The position numbers were made by a program, and so were the translations under genes. Below the pieces are notes generated by a model that was given only the letters and a program-made list of their open reading frames with translations, ran no database searches and had not been told where the DNA came from. From an uncultured Johnsonella sp. (GTDB lineage: Bacteria > Bacillota > Clostridia > Lachnospirales > Lachnospiraceae), in contig CAAFUL010000128.1 in NCBI GenBank assembly GCA_900766185.1, positions 1 through 16,916 of the forward strand: a stretch of 16,916 nucleotides of DNA. Reading direction: 5' to 3'. The stretch's first letter is position 1; each line of letters starts with the position of its first letter. Shown here piece by piece: positions 1 through 7,644 of this stretch.

Positions 1-287
1 AAAAAAGACCTACTAAAGTTGGTAGATATTTTGTAGAATAGGAGAATGTTTATGTCGGATGAACCGGTTTGGTAAGGCGAAAATAATTATTGGAGAGCGT
101 TATACTGAACTTACAGTTGAAAATTAGTACTATTAGTATATTGGCATTAAAGACAGGAATATTTCTTTAGGAGTATATTTACATTCATATAGTTGGGGAT
201 TTAATAATTAAATATGAGAATAGTTTTACTATATACTATGATTCAGTACTTGAGGAATTTTAATGGACAGGGAAAAAGGTTTGAACC
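1..287. other. Intergenic or edge region, no confident gene
   Basis: No ORF with a credible ribosome site is visible. In the plus frame ending at the TAA at 261-263 there is a 30-codon open stretch (171-260) that ends in residues SFTIYYDSVLEEF, and about 100 bp upstream another short stretch reads GERYTELTVEN in a different frame. These look protein-like and could be remnants of a decayed gene, but I cannot name a family. At 8-23 an imperfect hairpin, followed on the minus strand by a run of six T, might be a weak minus-strand terminator. Confidence 0.3.
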
Positions 288-818
288 ATGCAAAATAACA
301 GATTAAAAGGAAAAACAAGGAAACTGTTTTTTATAGTGATAAGTATATTAATAATTATTGGAATTATATATCCTTTATTAATAGTATACACAGTTAGAAC
401 TTCCGGAAAAGAATTTGTTAAAGTTATGAATTCTCATGATTTAAATAGATATGATAGATATTTTTTACCTGATACAATATTTATAGTTAATGGAAAAAGA
501 ATCAAGTATTCTGATATTCGTGAAAAGATTGTGGAAAAAGAGTTCTACATAGAAGAAGCTAGCTTTTATGCGCCAACGGATGTACCGTTTGACACAGAAT
601 ATGTGGATTACTTTAAAAAAGTAGAATTTCAAGTAGGGTTACATGGGGGGATTGTATCAAAATATGGAGAAAATAATAATGTTGAAGTCAGTATTGATGG
701 TATCTTAGTTTTAAAAAGATATGGATTGGTTTTAAGAGTGGAAGAGGTTAGTTTAAATGATGTTACTGATAAAGGCTCAGAACAATATAAAGCATATGAT
801 TATATATTTTCGAATTAA
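288..818 (+). CDS. Hypothetical membrane-anchored protein
   Basis: This 176-residue protein has a basic N-terminus (RLKGKTRK) followed by a single strongly hydrophobic segment at about residues 13-35, so it is probably anchored in the membrane with the C-terminal 140 residues outside. The soluble part begins GKEFVKVMNSHDLNRYDRYF and continues with TIFIVNGKRIKYSDIR. That pattern, a helix with a 'mn.hDl..yd..f' motif followed by a strand, recalls NTF2/SnoaL-like folds, but this is only a resemblance. The ribosome site is weak (AAGG about 8 bp before the ATG). It faces the ROK regulator gene convergently. Codon use is more AT-rich than in the sugar operon. Function unknown. Confidence 0.6.
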   Translation: MQNNRLKGKTRKLFFIVISILIIIGIIYPLLIVYTVRTSGKEFVKVMNSHDLNRYDRYFLPDTIFIVNGKRIKYSDIREKIVEKEFYIEEASFYAPTDVPFDTEYVDYFKKVEFQVGLHGGIVSKYGENNNVEVSIDGILVLKRYGLVLRVEEVSLNDVTDKGSEQYKAYDYIFSN

Positions 819-896
819 GATGAGAGTGTCTCTTAAAGTTTTTAAAACATGATATACTGAGCATATTTAATGCTTTACTTTCTAAAATTTTTTGGA

Positions 897-915
897 GGAG
901 TAGCAGCCCTACTCC
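897..915. other. Small inverted repeat over the end of the ROK gene
   Basis: GGAGTAG (897-903) and CTACTCC (909-915) are perfect 7-bp arms around a 5-base loop, overlapping the stop codon of the minus-strand regulator gene. On the minus strand the hairpin is followed by A6 then T4, so it is not a classical intrinsic terminator, although it sits where one would be expected between the two convergent genes. Confidence 0.4.
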
Positions 916-2030
916 CCCAGCTCCTTTACAAATTTATCTATATAATAAACCGCCGCTCCCACAGCGGAAGCCTCAGTTTTGTAATGGCAGACCTTTATAT
1001 AAGAGGCATCCTTTTCAAAGGGGTTTAATTCAGAGGCTTTATTTCTGAAAGTTTCTATATGTTCAGACATATATGCACCAACATAGCCTCCAAGTATCAC
1101 ATCACAGTCATAGCACATTCTAAGGTTATGGACTGCTATGGCGAGGTAGTCCATATACTCATCAAAGGCATTTATAAGACCTTTGTTCTTGCCGGCTTTC
1201 ACCTCTTCAAAGAAGGCATGGAGATCTCCGCCTGTAAAATCTGACAAAATAGAGGCGCAACAATAAGCGTCAAGACAGCCGGCTCTGTTACAGTAACATT
1301 TGCGTCCTCTTGGAACTATAGTCATGTGACCGAATTCACAGCCTCTGCCGTGCTTTCCGGTATATATGCTGTGTCCGTTCATATTGGCACCGCCCACGCT
1401 GCTGCTAAGGGATAGATATACTATGGGTTCGCTGCCGCTTTGCCTCCAACTTTCAGCAAGCCCTGCCGAATTGGCATCATTAAATAAAAGCAGGGGGAAG
1501 TTTAAGTACTTGCAAAAAGTATGGTAGATATCGGATGAAGCACTTATAACCTCTGCATAGGATATACTTTTTTGATCGGAACTTATTATAACCGGAAGTG
1601 ATATACCTACGCCCAAAATCTTTGAAGTATCCGCAACATAAGCCGTCAATATCTTTTCAAGCTCACTTTGTAAAGTGGAAAAGTAAGTATTATCTTCTTG
1701 ATAAGACATTCTTATCCTGCTGTGAGCTATTATATTCAAATTCAAATCTATAAGCACTATGGAAATGTGATTTTTTGTAATATCTATACCTACAGAAAAG
1801 AATTTATCGGCTACACAGCTGAATATAGTGGCTTTTCTGCCGCCTGTAGACTTAAAATTCCCCGCTTCATACACATAACCGTTTTGTAAAAGTTTAGACA
1901 GGTTTTGGTTAAGTGTAGGCAGACTTATAGAAAGGCAAGAAGCTATATCCTGTCTTGAAGATTCTCCATTTGCATATATATATCTGTAGATATCACCCAT
2001 ATTTTTTGAAATGCTTTTCAAAGTATCCAT
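909..2030 (-). CDS. ROK-family transcriptional regulator (XylR/NagC type)
   Basis: This is a 373-residue repressor-type ROK protein. The first 60-70 residues form a winged helix-turn-helix (SRQDIASCLSISLPTLNQNL, then GYVYEAG and the GGRK wing), and a sugar-kinase-like effector domain follows. The ROK zinc site is intact: FGH at about 233-235 and CYCNRAGC at about 245-252. The nucleotide-binding DxGxT motif of true ROK kinases is replaced by GIDITKN, which fits a regulator rather than a kinase. I place the start at the ATG at 2030-2028, which has GGAG six bases upstream, rather than at an in-frame TTG at 2042 that leaves no room for that site. It is divergent from the ABC importer genes, so it probably represses them and itself, with a pentose or pentitol as effector. 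The effector is inference. Confidence 0.88.
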   Translation of the reverse strand: MDTLKSISKNMGDIYRYIYANGESSRQDIASCLSISLPTLNQNLSKLLQNGYVYEAGNFKSTGGRKATIFSCVADKFFSVGIDITKNHISIVLIDLNLNIIAHSRIRMSYQEDNTYFSTLQSELEKILTAYVADTSKILGVGISLPVIISSDQKSISYAEVISASSDIYHTFCKYLNFPLLLFNDANSAGLAESWRQSGSEPIVYLSLSSSVGGANMNGHSIYTGKHGRGCEFGHMTIVPRGRKCYCNRAGCLDAYCCASILSDFTGGDLHAFFEEVKAGKNKGLINAFDEYMDYLAIAVHNLRMCYDCDVILGGYVGAYMSEHIETFRNKASELNPFEKDASYIKVCHYKTEASAVGAAVYYIDKFVKELGE

Positions 2031-2061
2031 AGTATTCTCCAAAATTTTCAGCTATAACGAT

Positions 2062-2067
2062 ATTATA
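2062..2067 (-). promoter_or_regulatory. Probable -10 element of the ROK regulator gene
   Basis: Read on the minus strand this is a perfect TATAAT, about 32 bp upstream of the chosen start codon. No good -35 hexamer is seen at 16-18 bp. The position where it should lie is next to the first inverted half-site pair (2081-2101), which suggests autoregulation. Confidence 0.4.
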
Positions 2068-2068
2068 A

Positions 2069-2246
2069 ATTAATCAAGTGTAAATGCCTAAAATGCATTA
2101 AACAAATATCAATACAATGCTCAAAGCGTATTAAACAAGTATAAATGTCTAAGTGCATTAAGCGAGTATTAATGCAATGCTCAAATCGCATTAATTAAGC
2201 ATTAACACCTAAATAGTGTTAATCAAGCAGTAGCGAATTCTAAAGA
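2069..2246. promoter_or_regulatory. Phased array of inverted TTAATGC-like half-sites
   Basis: The region is built from three copies of a roughly 60-bp unit (2069-2129, 2130-2189, 2190-2246, the last degenerate). Each unit holds paired inverted half-sites separated mostly by 7 bp. The best pairs are TGCATTAA/TTAATGCA (2154-2161 and 2169-2176), AATGC/GCATT (2176-2180 and 2188-2192), and ATTAACAC/GTGTTAAT (2201-2208 and 2216-2223). Weaker pairs lie at 2081-2101, 2116-2134 and 2142-2161. Pair centres fall near 2091, 2124, 2151, 2184 and 2212, about 30 bp or three helical turns apart. This looks like a cooperative multi-site operator for the adjacent ROK regulator. The binding protein is inference. 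Confidence 0.6.
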
Positions 2247-2348
2247 TATACTAACTCATTATTAAAAGACAGTCAATATTTAGACAACATAAATAAAGTA
2301 TTTTATAAATGTAAAAGCCTTAAAACTTAGTTTAATTAATAACAAAGC

Positions 2349-2365
2349 CCTTGTTATATGCAAGG
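2349..2365. promoter_or_regulatory. CCTTG-N7-CAAGG inverted repeat
   Basis: Perfect 5-bp arms (2349-2353 and 2361-2365) around a 7-bp spacer lie about 55 bp upstream of the -35 of the importer promoter. The spacer length equals that of the half-site pairs further upstream, although the arm sequence differs. It may be an additional regulator site. Confidence 0.3.
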
Positions 2366-2420
2366 TTAACAAAAAACGCAGTGTAAAATAATATATTTAG
2401 CACAAACTTTTGTAAAAAGA

Positions 2421-2449
2421 TTGATAAAAGACAAAAAATGTTTTATACT
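2421..2449 (+). promoter_or_regulatory. Sigma-A type promoter of the ABC importer operon
   Basis: TTGATA (2421-2426) and TATACT (2444-2449) are separated by exactly 17 bp. Transcription would start near 2456, giving a roughly 50-base leader before the ATG at 2508. The ribosome site is AAAGGA at 2492-2497. The half-site array lies about 200 bp upstream rather than over this promoter, so control from it would need looping, spreading or an activating role. Confidence 0.65.
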
Positions 2450-2507
2450 TGTCTGAATGAGGAATAAACTATACCCACTTCAATAACTTTCAAAGGAAAT
2501 AGGTATT

Positions 2508-3995
2508 ATGGATAAGATAAAAATGAGGCTTAGCAAAATCGAAAAGTCCTTTCCGGGTGTAAAAGCACTTGACGGTATAGAGTTTTCGGTAAGGGAAGGT
2601 ACTGTTCATGCTTTATGTGGTGAGAACGGTGCGGGAAAGTCCACACTTATGAAAATCATTATGGGACTATATAAGGCGGATAAGGGAAGCATTTTTTTAG
2701 ATGAGAAAGAAGTTGAGATCAAGAATCCAATACAGGCAAGAGATTTAGGTATATCTATGATAGCTCAGGAGCTTAGTTATGTACCTGAACTTTCAGTCGA
2801 GGAGAATCTGTTTTTGGGAAGACTTCCTGTAAAGGGTTTCGGAATGATTGACTGGAAGAAGATAAGGCAGGAAAGTAAAAGATTTTTGGAAGAGGAAAAC
2901 TTACCTTATAAGCCTTGGCAAAAGCTTAAGACACTGACAGTCTCAGATATACAGATACTTGAGATCATAAAAGCGGTTACCAATAACGCCAAGATAATTA
3001 TTATGGATGAGCCTACATCATCTATAACACAGTCCGAGGTGGAGAATCTATTTAAAAAGATAGAGGAACTTAAGCAAAAGGGAGTAGCAATAATCTATAT
3101 ATCCCACAAGATGGACGAGGTGTTTAGAATAGCCGATGATATAAGTATATTAAGAGACGGCAAGGTGGTAGCATCAAAGAAAGCCTCAGAATTTGACCTT
3201 GAGAGTGTTATTTCTTTAATGGTGGGAAGAAAGATTGAAAATGCTTATCCTAAAGAAAAGGTTGAACTTGGTGACAAAGTTTTGGAGGTAGATAAGTTAA
3301 ATAAGGATAAGTTATTTGAAGATGTTGATTTTTATGTTAAAAAGGGAGAAATAGTAGGTTTTGCAGGGCTTGTAGGAGCCGGTAGAACCGAGGTTATGAG
3401 AGCGGTATACGGACTTGACCACAAAGACAGCGGTACTGTTAAGATAAAGTCCAAAGAGGTCAATATCAAAAATCCTGCGGACAGTATAAAAGAAGGTTTG
3501 ATCTTGCTATCGGAAAGCAGAAAAGATGACGGTATAGTTCCGGTAAGAAGCGTTATGGAGAATGCCAGTCTGGCAAGTTTACAAAAGTTTATATATTCGG
3601 GCTTTGCTCATAGAAAGAAAGAGAGAAATGCCGTATATGAAAGCTTTATGAAAATGAATGTAAAAACTCCTACACTGGACACTCCTATATCAAGTCTTTC
3701 AGGAGGCAATCAGCAAAAGGTACTTTTATCCAGATGGATGCTTAGTGAACCGGATATACTTATACTTGATGAGCCTACCAGAGGTATAGACATAGGAGCT
3801 AAGTTTGAAATCTATAAGCTTATGACGGATATGGTAAAGGAAGGAAAGGCTATAATTATGGTATCTTCCGAGTTGCCGGAGCTTATAGGTATGTGCGACA
3901 GGATCTATGTGATGAATAAGGGGCATATAAGCGGTATGCTTAACAGAGACGAGTTTTCTCAAGAAGACATCATGAGATATGCTACCGGATTATAA
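2508..3995 (+). CDS. Sugar/polyol ABC importer ATPase, tandem (RbsA/XylG type)
   Basis: This 495-residue cytoplasmic protein has two fused ABC domains, as in RbsA, XylG and MglA. Domain 1 has Walker A GENGAGKST (38-46) and Walker B IIIMDEPT (163-170), but its signature is the unusual LTVSDIQ (143-149). Domain 2 has the degenerate Walker A GLVGAGRTE (287-295) normal for this family, an intact LSGGNQQK signature (397-404) and LILDEPTRGID. One ATP site is therefore likely to dominate, as in relatives. It would energise the permease encoded next (147-bp gap) together with the lipoprotein encoded at 5168. The pairing with a polyol dehydrogenase suggests a pentitol or pentose substrate. Family-level assignment is secure; the exact sugar is inferred. 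Confidence 0.92.
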   Translation: MDKIKMRLSKIEKSFPGVKALDGIEFSVREGTVHALCGENGAGKSTLMKIIMGLYKADKGSIFLDEKEVEIKNPIQARDLGISMIAQELSYVPELSVEENLFLGRLPVKGFGMIDWKKIRQESKRFLEEENLPYKPWQKLKTLTVSDIQILEIIKAVTNNAKIIIMDEPTSSITQSEVENLFKKIEELKQKGVAIIYISHKMDEVFRIADDISILRDGKVVASKKASEFDLESVISLMVGRKIENAYPKEKVELGDKVLEVDKLNKDKLFEDVDFYVKKGEIVGFAGLVGAGRTEVMRAVYGLDHKDSGTVKIKSKEVNIKNPADSIKEGLILLSESRKDDGIVPVRSVMENASLASLQKFIYSGFAHRKKERNAVYESFMKMNVKTPTLDTPISSLSGGNQQKVLLSRWMLSEPDILILDEPTRGIDIGAKFEIYKLMTDMVKEGKAIIMVSSELPELIGMCDRIYVMNKGHISGMLNRDEFSQEDIMRYATGL

Positions 3996-4142
3996 TACTT
4001 ATAGTTTGATACAACCTGTTTTATAACAATTTTGCAAAGATAAGATTTGTTTCAAAGTAGCAATTTATATTGATTTAAGATAGGCTGCTTATCGGCATTA
4101 GTTATACCGAATATCAAAACCAAAATACGGAGAAAGATAAAA

Positions 4143-5120
4143 ATGAAAGATAGAGTATCCCATTTTTTACAAAAAACAGGAATATTTGCGGTGCTGGCGC
4201 TTATTTTTTTGGCGTGCAGCTTTATCAGTAAGGACTTTTTAAAATACAACAACCTGATCAATGTTACCAGACAGCTTTGTGTAGGCATACTTATAGCATA
4301 CGGAGAAATGTTGCTTATCATAAGCGGTTTTTTGGATCTGTCGGTAGGTTCCGTGCTTGCACTTTCAGGTGTAGTATCCATTATGGTATTTAAGTCAAGC
4401 GGCAATATATTTGCGGCTTTAGTAACCGCTCTTTTGATAGGAATAATATGCAATATAGTTAATGCCTTTTTTGTAGCCCAGCTTAAAGTACCGGCATTTA
4501 TAGCAACGCTAGGTATGATGCAGGTGGCAAGAGGTATATCACTTTACATAACCGGCGGAAAGAATATACTGCAGCTTGGTAACTATGTTAAGGTAGGTCA
4601 GGGTATGTTAGGACCGGTTCCTGTACCTGTAATAATAGTAGTATTTGTAACAGCCTTGGTATGGTGGCTTCTTAATCATACAAGATACGGAAGAAGTTTA
4701 TATGCTATAGGCGGTAACAGAGCTGCGGCAGAGGCAAGCGGAATCAACTCAAAAAGAAGTATATACTTGTCATATATTATTAACGGTGCTATGGTAGGAC
4801 TTGCAGGAGTTATATTTATGGCAAGAAATAACGCCGGACTGCCTAACGGAGCTGTGGGTTATGAAATGACCGGACTTACGGCTGCTATAGTCGGAGGTAC
4901 TTCATTTACAGGAGGTATAGGTAGTGTCAGCGGTACGGTTGCCGGTGCCTTTATCATAGGTTTTCTGGAAAATGTTATGAACCTTATCGGTGTTAATGCT
5001 TATATACAGCAGATCATAGAAGGGTCGATCATTGCACTTGCGGTAGCGGTGGATATAACTGTTAAGCTTAGAAAATCGGGCAGAGTTATTATAGTAAAAG
5101 AAAAAGATAAAAGTAATTAG
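4143..5120 (+). CDS. Sugar/polyol ABC importer permease (RbsC type)
   Basis: This 325-residue, highly hydrophobic protein matches the ribose/xylose/galactose-type permeases with about 8-10 membrane segments. The family's ISGFLDLSVGS motif is at about residues 60-70. The cytoplasmic coupling loop reads GRSLYAIGGNRAAAEASGI at about 181-199. Near the C-terminus is the glycine-rich AIVGGTSFTGGIGSVSGT. The C-terminus is basic and cytoplasmic. The start has GGAG 10 bp upstream. The preceding 147-bp gap (3996-4142) shows no convincing terminator or promoter, so co-transcription with the ATPase is likely. A homodimer of this protein should form the channel. Confidence 0.92.
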   Translation: MKDRVSHFLQKTGIFAVLALIFLACSFISKDFLKYNNLINVTRQLCVGILIAYGEMLLIISGFLDLSVGSVLALSGVVSIMVFKSSGNIFAALVTALLIGIICNIVNAFFVAQLKVPAFIATLGMMQVARGISLYITGGKNILQLGNYVKVGQGMLGPVPVPVIIVVFVTALVWWLLNHTRYGRSLYAIGGNRAAAEASGINSKRSIYLSYIINGAMVGLAGVIFMARNNAGLPNGAVGYEMTGLTAAIVGGTSFTGGIGSVSGTVAGAFIIGFLENVMNLIGVNAYIQQIIEGSIIALAVAVDITVKLRKSGRVIIVKEKDKSN

Positions 5121-5167
5121 TGGATAGTGAAAACTTACCACTGCTTTAATAAAGGAGGAAGAAGGAT

Positions 5168-6259
5168 ATGAAATTAAGAAAGTTAGGCAGTATGGCATTG
5201 GCAGCTTTTATGGCTGTATCACTTGTTGCGTGCAGTTCATCAGGCACAGCTTCATCAGCGGCAGGAGATAGTGCCGCAAACTCGGAAAGTGCGGCAGCAG
5301 ACAGTACCGGCAAAAAAAGGGTATGTTTTGTTGCAAGAGCGAGTGCGGATACATTTGCGGCATGGCTTATGGACGAAATGAAGAAAGAGTCTGAAAAGTA
5401 CCCTGAAATAGAGCTTACCTGCGTAAGCGGTGAAGGCGATGACAACAAGGAAAACGGTCTTTTGGAAGACTGCATTACCAAGGAATACGATCTGGTAATA
5501 GTTCAGTCTAATAATAACGCTGCACAGGCACCTTATGTGCAAAAACTTTTAGAGGCGGGGATTCCTGTAATTACAACCAACCCTACCACACATCAGAGTG
5601 ATTTGGACGGAAGCGACAATCAAAATGTTATGGAAGGAACAGGTACAGTTGACGCCGACCCTATAGAGCAGGCTAAGGTAAGTGCTGAAAGAGCGGTAAA
5701 AGAAGTACCTCAAAATGCCAATGTGGTTATACTTAACGGACCTTCAGGAAACTTCCATGCAGACAAGAGAAGAGAAGCGTGGACAGAGTATTTCCTTTCA
5801 AAAAGACCTGATGTAAAGGTTTTATATGAGGACTATGCAAACTGGAACAGTGATGAGGCACTTACACTTATGGAGGCTTGGGTACAGGCAGGCACACATA
5901 TAGATGCAATAATATCTATGAATGACAATATGGCGGCAGGTGCTATAGAAGCTATAAGAGACAACAAAGAGTATATAGGTGATGACGGCAAGGCTAAGTT
6001 CTTGGCATACGGAGTTGACGGAACCGCTCAGGGCTGTCTACTTATTAAAGAAGGTCTGCTTACATCTACAGCATTGCAGTCAGCAGCAGATCTTGCAAAG
6101 AAGAATATGGAGTACGCAAGTAAGGTTGTAAAGGGTGAACTTAAGGTAACTGAAGTAAATGATTATGTAGATGCACCGCAGATCAATGCGGAAAATGTTG
6201 ATGAGTATCTTAAGATCTATGTAGAAAACGGAGAAATATCAGAGGCTGATATAAAGTAA
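5168..6259 (+). CDS. Sugar-binding lipoprotein of the ABC importer
   Basis: This 363-residue protein has a lipoprotein signal peptide with the lipobox LVAC, so Cys22 would be lipidated and the protein tethered to the outer face of the membrane. A low-complexity Ser/Ala/Gly linker runs to about residue 47. The remainder is a type-1 periplasmic-binding-protein fold of the ribose-binding group: KKRVCFVARASADTFAAW begins the first lobe, YDLVIVQSNNNAA and GIPVITTN follow, and ISMNDNMAAGAIEAI and YGVDGTAQGCLLI lie in the second lobe. It has a very strong AAAGGAGG site. Only 47 bp separate it from the permease gene and 15 bp from the dehydrogenase gene. It determines the substrate, which the sequence does not reveal. 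Confidence 0.93.
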   Translation: MKLRKLGSMALAAFMAVSLVACSSSGTASSAAGDSAANSESAAADSTGKKRVCFVARASADTFAAWLMDEMKKESEKYPEIELTCVSGEGDDNKENGLLEDCITKEYDLVIVQSNNNAAQAPYVQKLLEAGIPVITTNPTTHQSDLDGSDNQNVMEGTGTVDADPIEQAKVSAERAVKEVPQNANVVILNGPSGNFHADKRREAWTEYFLSKRPDVKVLYEDYANWNSDEALTLMEAWVQAGTHIDAIISMNDNMAAGAIEAIRDNKEYIGDDGKAKFLAYGVDGTAQGCLLIKEGLLTSTALQSAADLAKKNMEYASKVVKGELKVTEVNDYVDAPQINAENVDEYLKIYVENGEISEADIK

Positions 6260-6274
6260 AAAAGGAGGAAGCTT

Positions 6275-7324
6275 ATGAAGATGCAAAAGGCTGCTTTTAT
6301 GAGGGGAACTGATAAAATGATACTTAAGGAGATTGAAGTTCCTTCTATAAAGGATGATGAGGTTTTGGTTTCATTGGAGTATGTAGGTATATGCGGATCC
6401 GATGTGCATTACTATCATCATGGAAATTGCGGTGCGTATAAGGTTGATTTATCACAGGATTATATGCTCGGGCATGAATGTGCCGGTACTATAAGTGCTG
6501 TAGGTAAAGATGTAAATGATTTAAAAGTGGGAGATAAAGTGGCACTTGAGCCCGGTATTACCTGTGGAAAGTGTGAGGCTTGTAAATCAGGACATTATAA
6601 TCTCTGCCCTGATGTGGTATTCTTAGCCACACCTCCTGTACAAGGCTGTAATGAAGAATTTATAGCATTCCCGGCTGATATGTGTTTTAAGCTTCCTGAA
6701 AATGTGTCTACAAAGGCAGGAGCATTGATAGAGCCGCTTTCCGTAGGATTTTATGCAGTAGAGCAAAGTGAGATGAATACAGGTGATACCGTAGTTATAC
6801 TCGGTTCAGGCTGTATAGGTCTGGTTACCTTACTTGCAAGTAAGGCAAGGGGTGCCGGTACTATAATAGTAGCCGATCTTGTTGAAGCAAGACTTAATAA
6901 GGCTTTGGAGCTTGGTGCAACCCATGTGATAAACTCAAAAGAAGTTGATGTATTTGAAAAGGTTAAGGAGATCACCGGAGGAAGAAATGCCGATATAGTA
7001 TTTGAAACTGCCGGATCTGCGGTAACCATAGCTCAGACACCTTTCCTTACAAGAAGGGGAGGAACTGTAGTTTTAGTTGGCATAGCCGCACAGGAAGAAA
7101 TATCTTATAACTTTGCACAGGTTATGGATAAGGAGCTTACTATCAAGTCGGTATTCCGTTATAAGAATATCTTCCCTAAGGCTATAGCGGCATTAGGAAG
7201 CGGTGCTATAGATGTTACTTCTATAGTTACACATGAATTTGCGCTTGATGATATACAAAAAGCCTATGATGAGGCTGTTAATAATAAAGAAAACCTTGTA
7301 AAGGCTGTAATTAAGGTAAAGTAA
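6275..7324 (+). CDS. Zinc-dependent polyol dehydrogenase (xylitol/sorbitol type)
   Basis: This 349-residue medium-chain dehydrogenase probably oxidises a polyol with NAD+. Catalytic zinc ligands are Cys40 (GICGSDVHYY), His67-Glu68 (GHECAG) and Glu153 (IEPLSVG). The structural zinc site is complete with Cys97, Cys100, Cys103 and Cys111. The nucleotide-binding GxGxxG is GSGCIG at 177-182, and Asp201 after the second strand favours NAD over NADP. The C-terminal part reads FRYKNIFPKAIAALGSG, a pattern of sorbitol/xylitol dehydrogenases. Placement between a sugar importer and a xylulokinase fits xylitol or D-arabitol oxidation to D-xylulose. Sorbitol or another polyol remains possible. It has an AAAGGAGG site 15 bp after the previous gene, so it is co-transcribed. 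Confidence 0.88.
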   Translation: MKMQKAAFMRGTDKMILKEIEVPSIKDDEVLVSLEYVGICGSDVHYYHHGNCGAYKVDLSQDYMLGHECAGTISAVGKDVNDLKVGDKVALEPGITCGKCEACKSGHYNLCPDVVFLATPPVQGCNEEFIAFPADMCFKLPENVSTKAGALIEPLSVGFYAVEQSEMNTGDTVVILGSGCIGLVTLLASKARGAGTIIVADLVEARLNKALELGATHVINSKEVDVFEKVKEITGGRNADIVFETAGSAVTIAQTPFLTRRGGTVVLVGIAAQEEISYNFAQVMDKELTIKSVFRYKNIFPKAIAALGSGAIDVTSIVTHEFALDDIQKAYDEAVNNKENLVKAVIKVK

Positions 7325-7345
7325 TGTATTGTGCTTACAGTTTAG

Positions 7346-7420
7346 CCGGATTATTCATCTTCATCAAAAAACTGAAAATGTTTAATTTTTATTTATAAAT
7401 CAGACGAAGATGAATGCCGG
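7346..7420. repeat. Long imperfect inverted repeat after the dehydrogenase gene
   Basis: Arms TTCATCTTCATC (7354-7365) and GACGAAGATGAA (7403-7414) match at 11 of 12 positions, and CCGG (7346-7349) with CCGG (7417-7420) extends the pairing after a short asymmetric gap. The loop is 37 bases and very AT-rich. No T-run follows, so it is not a standard terminator. It may protect the 3' end of the importer-dehydrogenase transcript or form the upper part of the xylulokinase leader. Confidence 0.5.
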
Positions 7421-7435
7421 AAGAGTCTTGTATAT

Positions 7436-7511
7436 ATGTAAGCTACCTGAACTCTAAAATATTGTGCCATCGGTGGCTATAGGGGCATTGGTTCTGATAC
7501 CCCTGCTACAT
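7436..7511 (+). ncRNA. Candidate structured leader RNA upstream of xylulokinase
   Basis: The stretch can fold into a branched structure. The closing stem pairs ATGTA and GC (7436-7443, one bulged A) with GCTACAT (7505-7511). A hairpin GCCA-tcgg-TGGC spans 7466-7477, and a second hairpin AGGGG/CCCCT (7481-7485 with 7500-7504) has a 14-base loop. An alternative pairing of GCTACC (7442-7447) with GGTGGC (7472-7477) competes with the first hairpin and the closing stem. It precedes an intrinsic terminator and then the ribosome site, the order found in terminator-controlled riboswitches. I recognise no known riboswitch class. Whether it binds a ligand is inference. Confidence 0.4.
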
Positions 7512-7556
7512 TAAAGACAAAATAAAATACTGTTATATAGTTTTAACTAAGGTAAT

Positions 7557-7605
7557 AAAAGCTGTTGCAAGGAGTAGGTAGTTTGTTTTGCAGCAGCTTT
7601 TATAT
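7557..7605 (+). terminator. Intrinsic terminator or attenuator just before xylulokinase
   Basis: AAAAGCTGTTGCAA (7557-7570) pairs with TTGCAGCAGCTTTT (7588-7601) over 14 positions with one G-U pair, around a 17-base loop, and is followed by a T-rich tract. Only about 40 bp separate it from the xylulokinase start, and no sigma-A promoter fits in that gap. Transcription of the kinase must therefore read through it, so it is more likely a regulated attenuator than a simple operon end. Confidence 0.7.
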
Positions 7606-7644
7606 TTGATAAAATTTGGCTAATAATAAATGCGAGGTGTATGT

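Noticed and set aside
1059..1244. Short plus-strand open frames inside the ROK gene
   Set aside because: They lie wholly within a well-supported minus-strand gene and lack ribosome sites. The other short antisense frames over the ABC and SBP genes fail in the same way.
2028..2042. TTG start for the ROK regulator
   Set aside because: It would place the GGAG ribosome site inside the gene. The ATG at 2030-2028 is correctly spaced from that site.
2069..2246. Possible CRISPR array
   Set aside because: The repeated units are short, diverged and palindromic, and the intervals are part of the repeat, so there are no unique spacers of constant length and no cas genes nearby.
2224..2507. CcpA (cre) site upstream of the importer operon
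   Set aside because: No stretch matches the cre consensus well enough to call. Catabolite control cannot be claimed from this sequence.
7325..7629. T-box or another named riboswitch before xylulokinase
   Set aside because: I could not find the T-box GGUGG core with its usual context, nor the consensus cores of TPP, SAM, purine, lysine, glycine, cobalamin or fluoride riboswitches, so no class is named.
7630..7644. Upstream ATG for xylulokinase
   Set aside because: It would absorb the GAGGTG ribosome site, and the family N-terminus begins exactly at the ATG at 7645.
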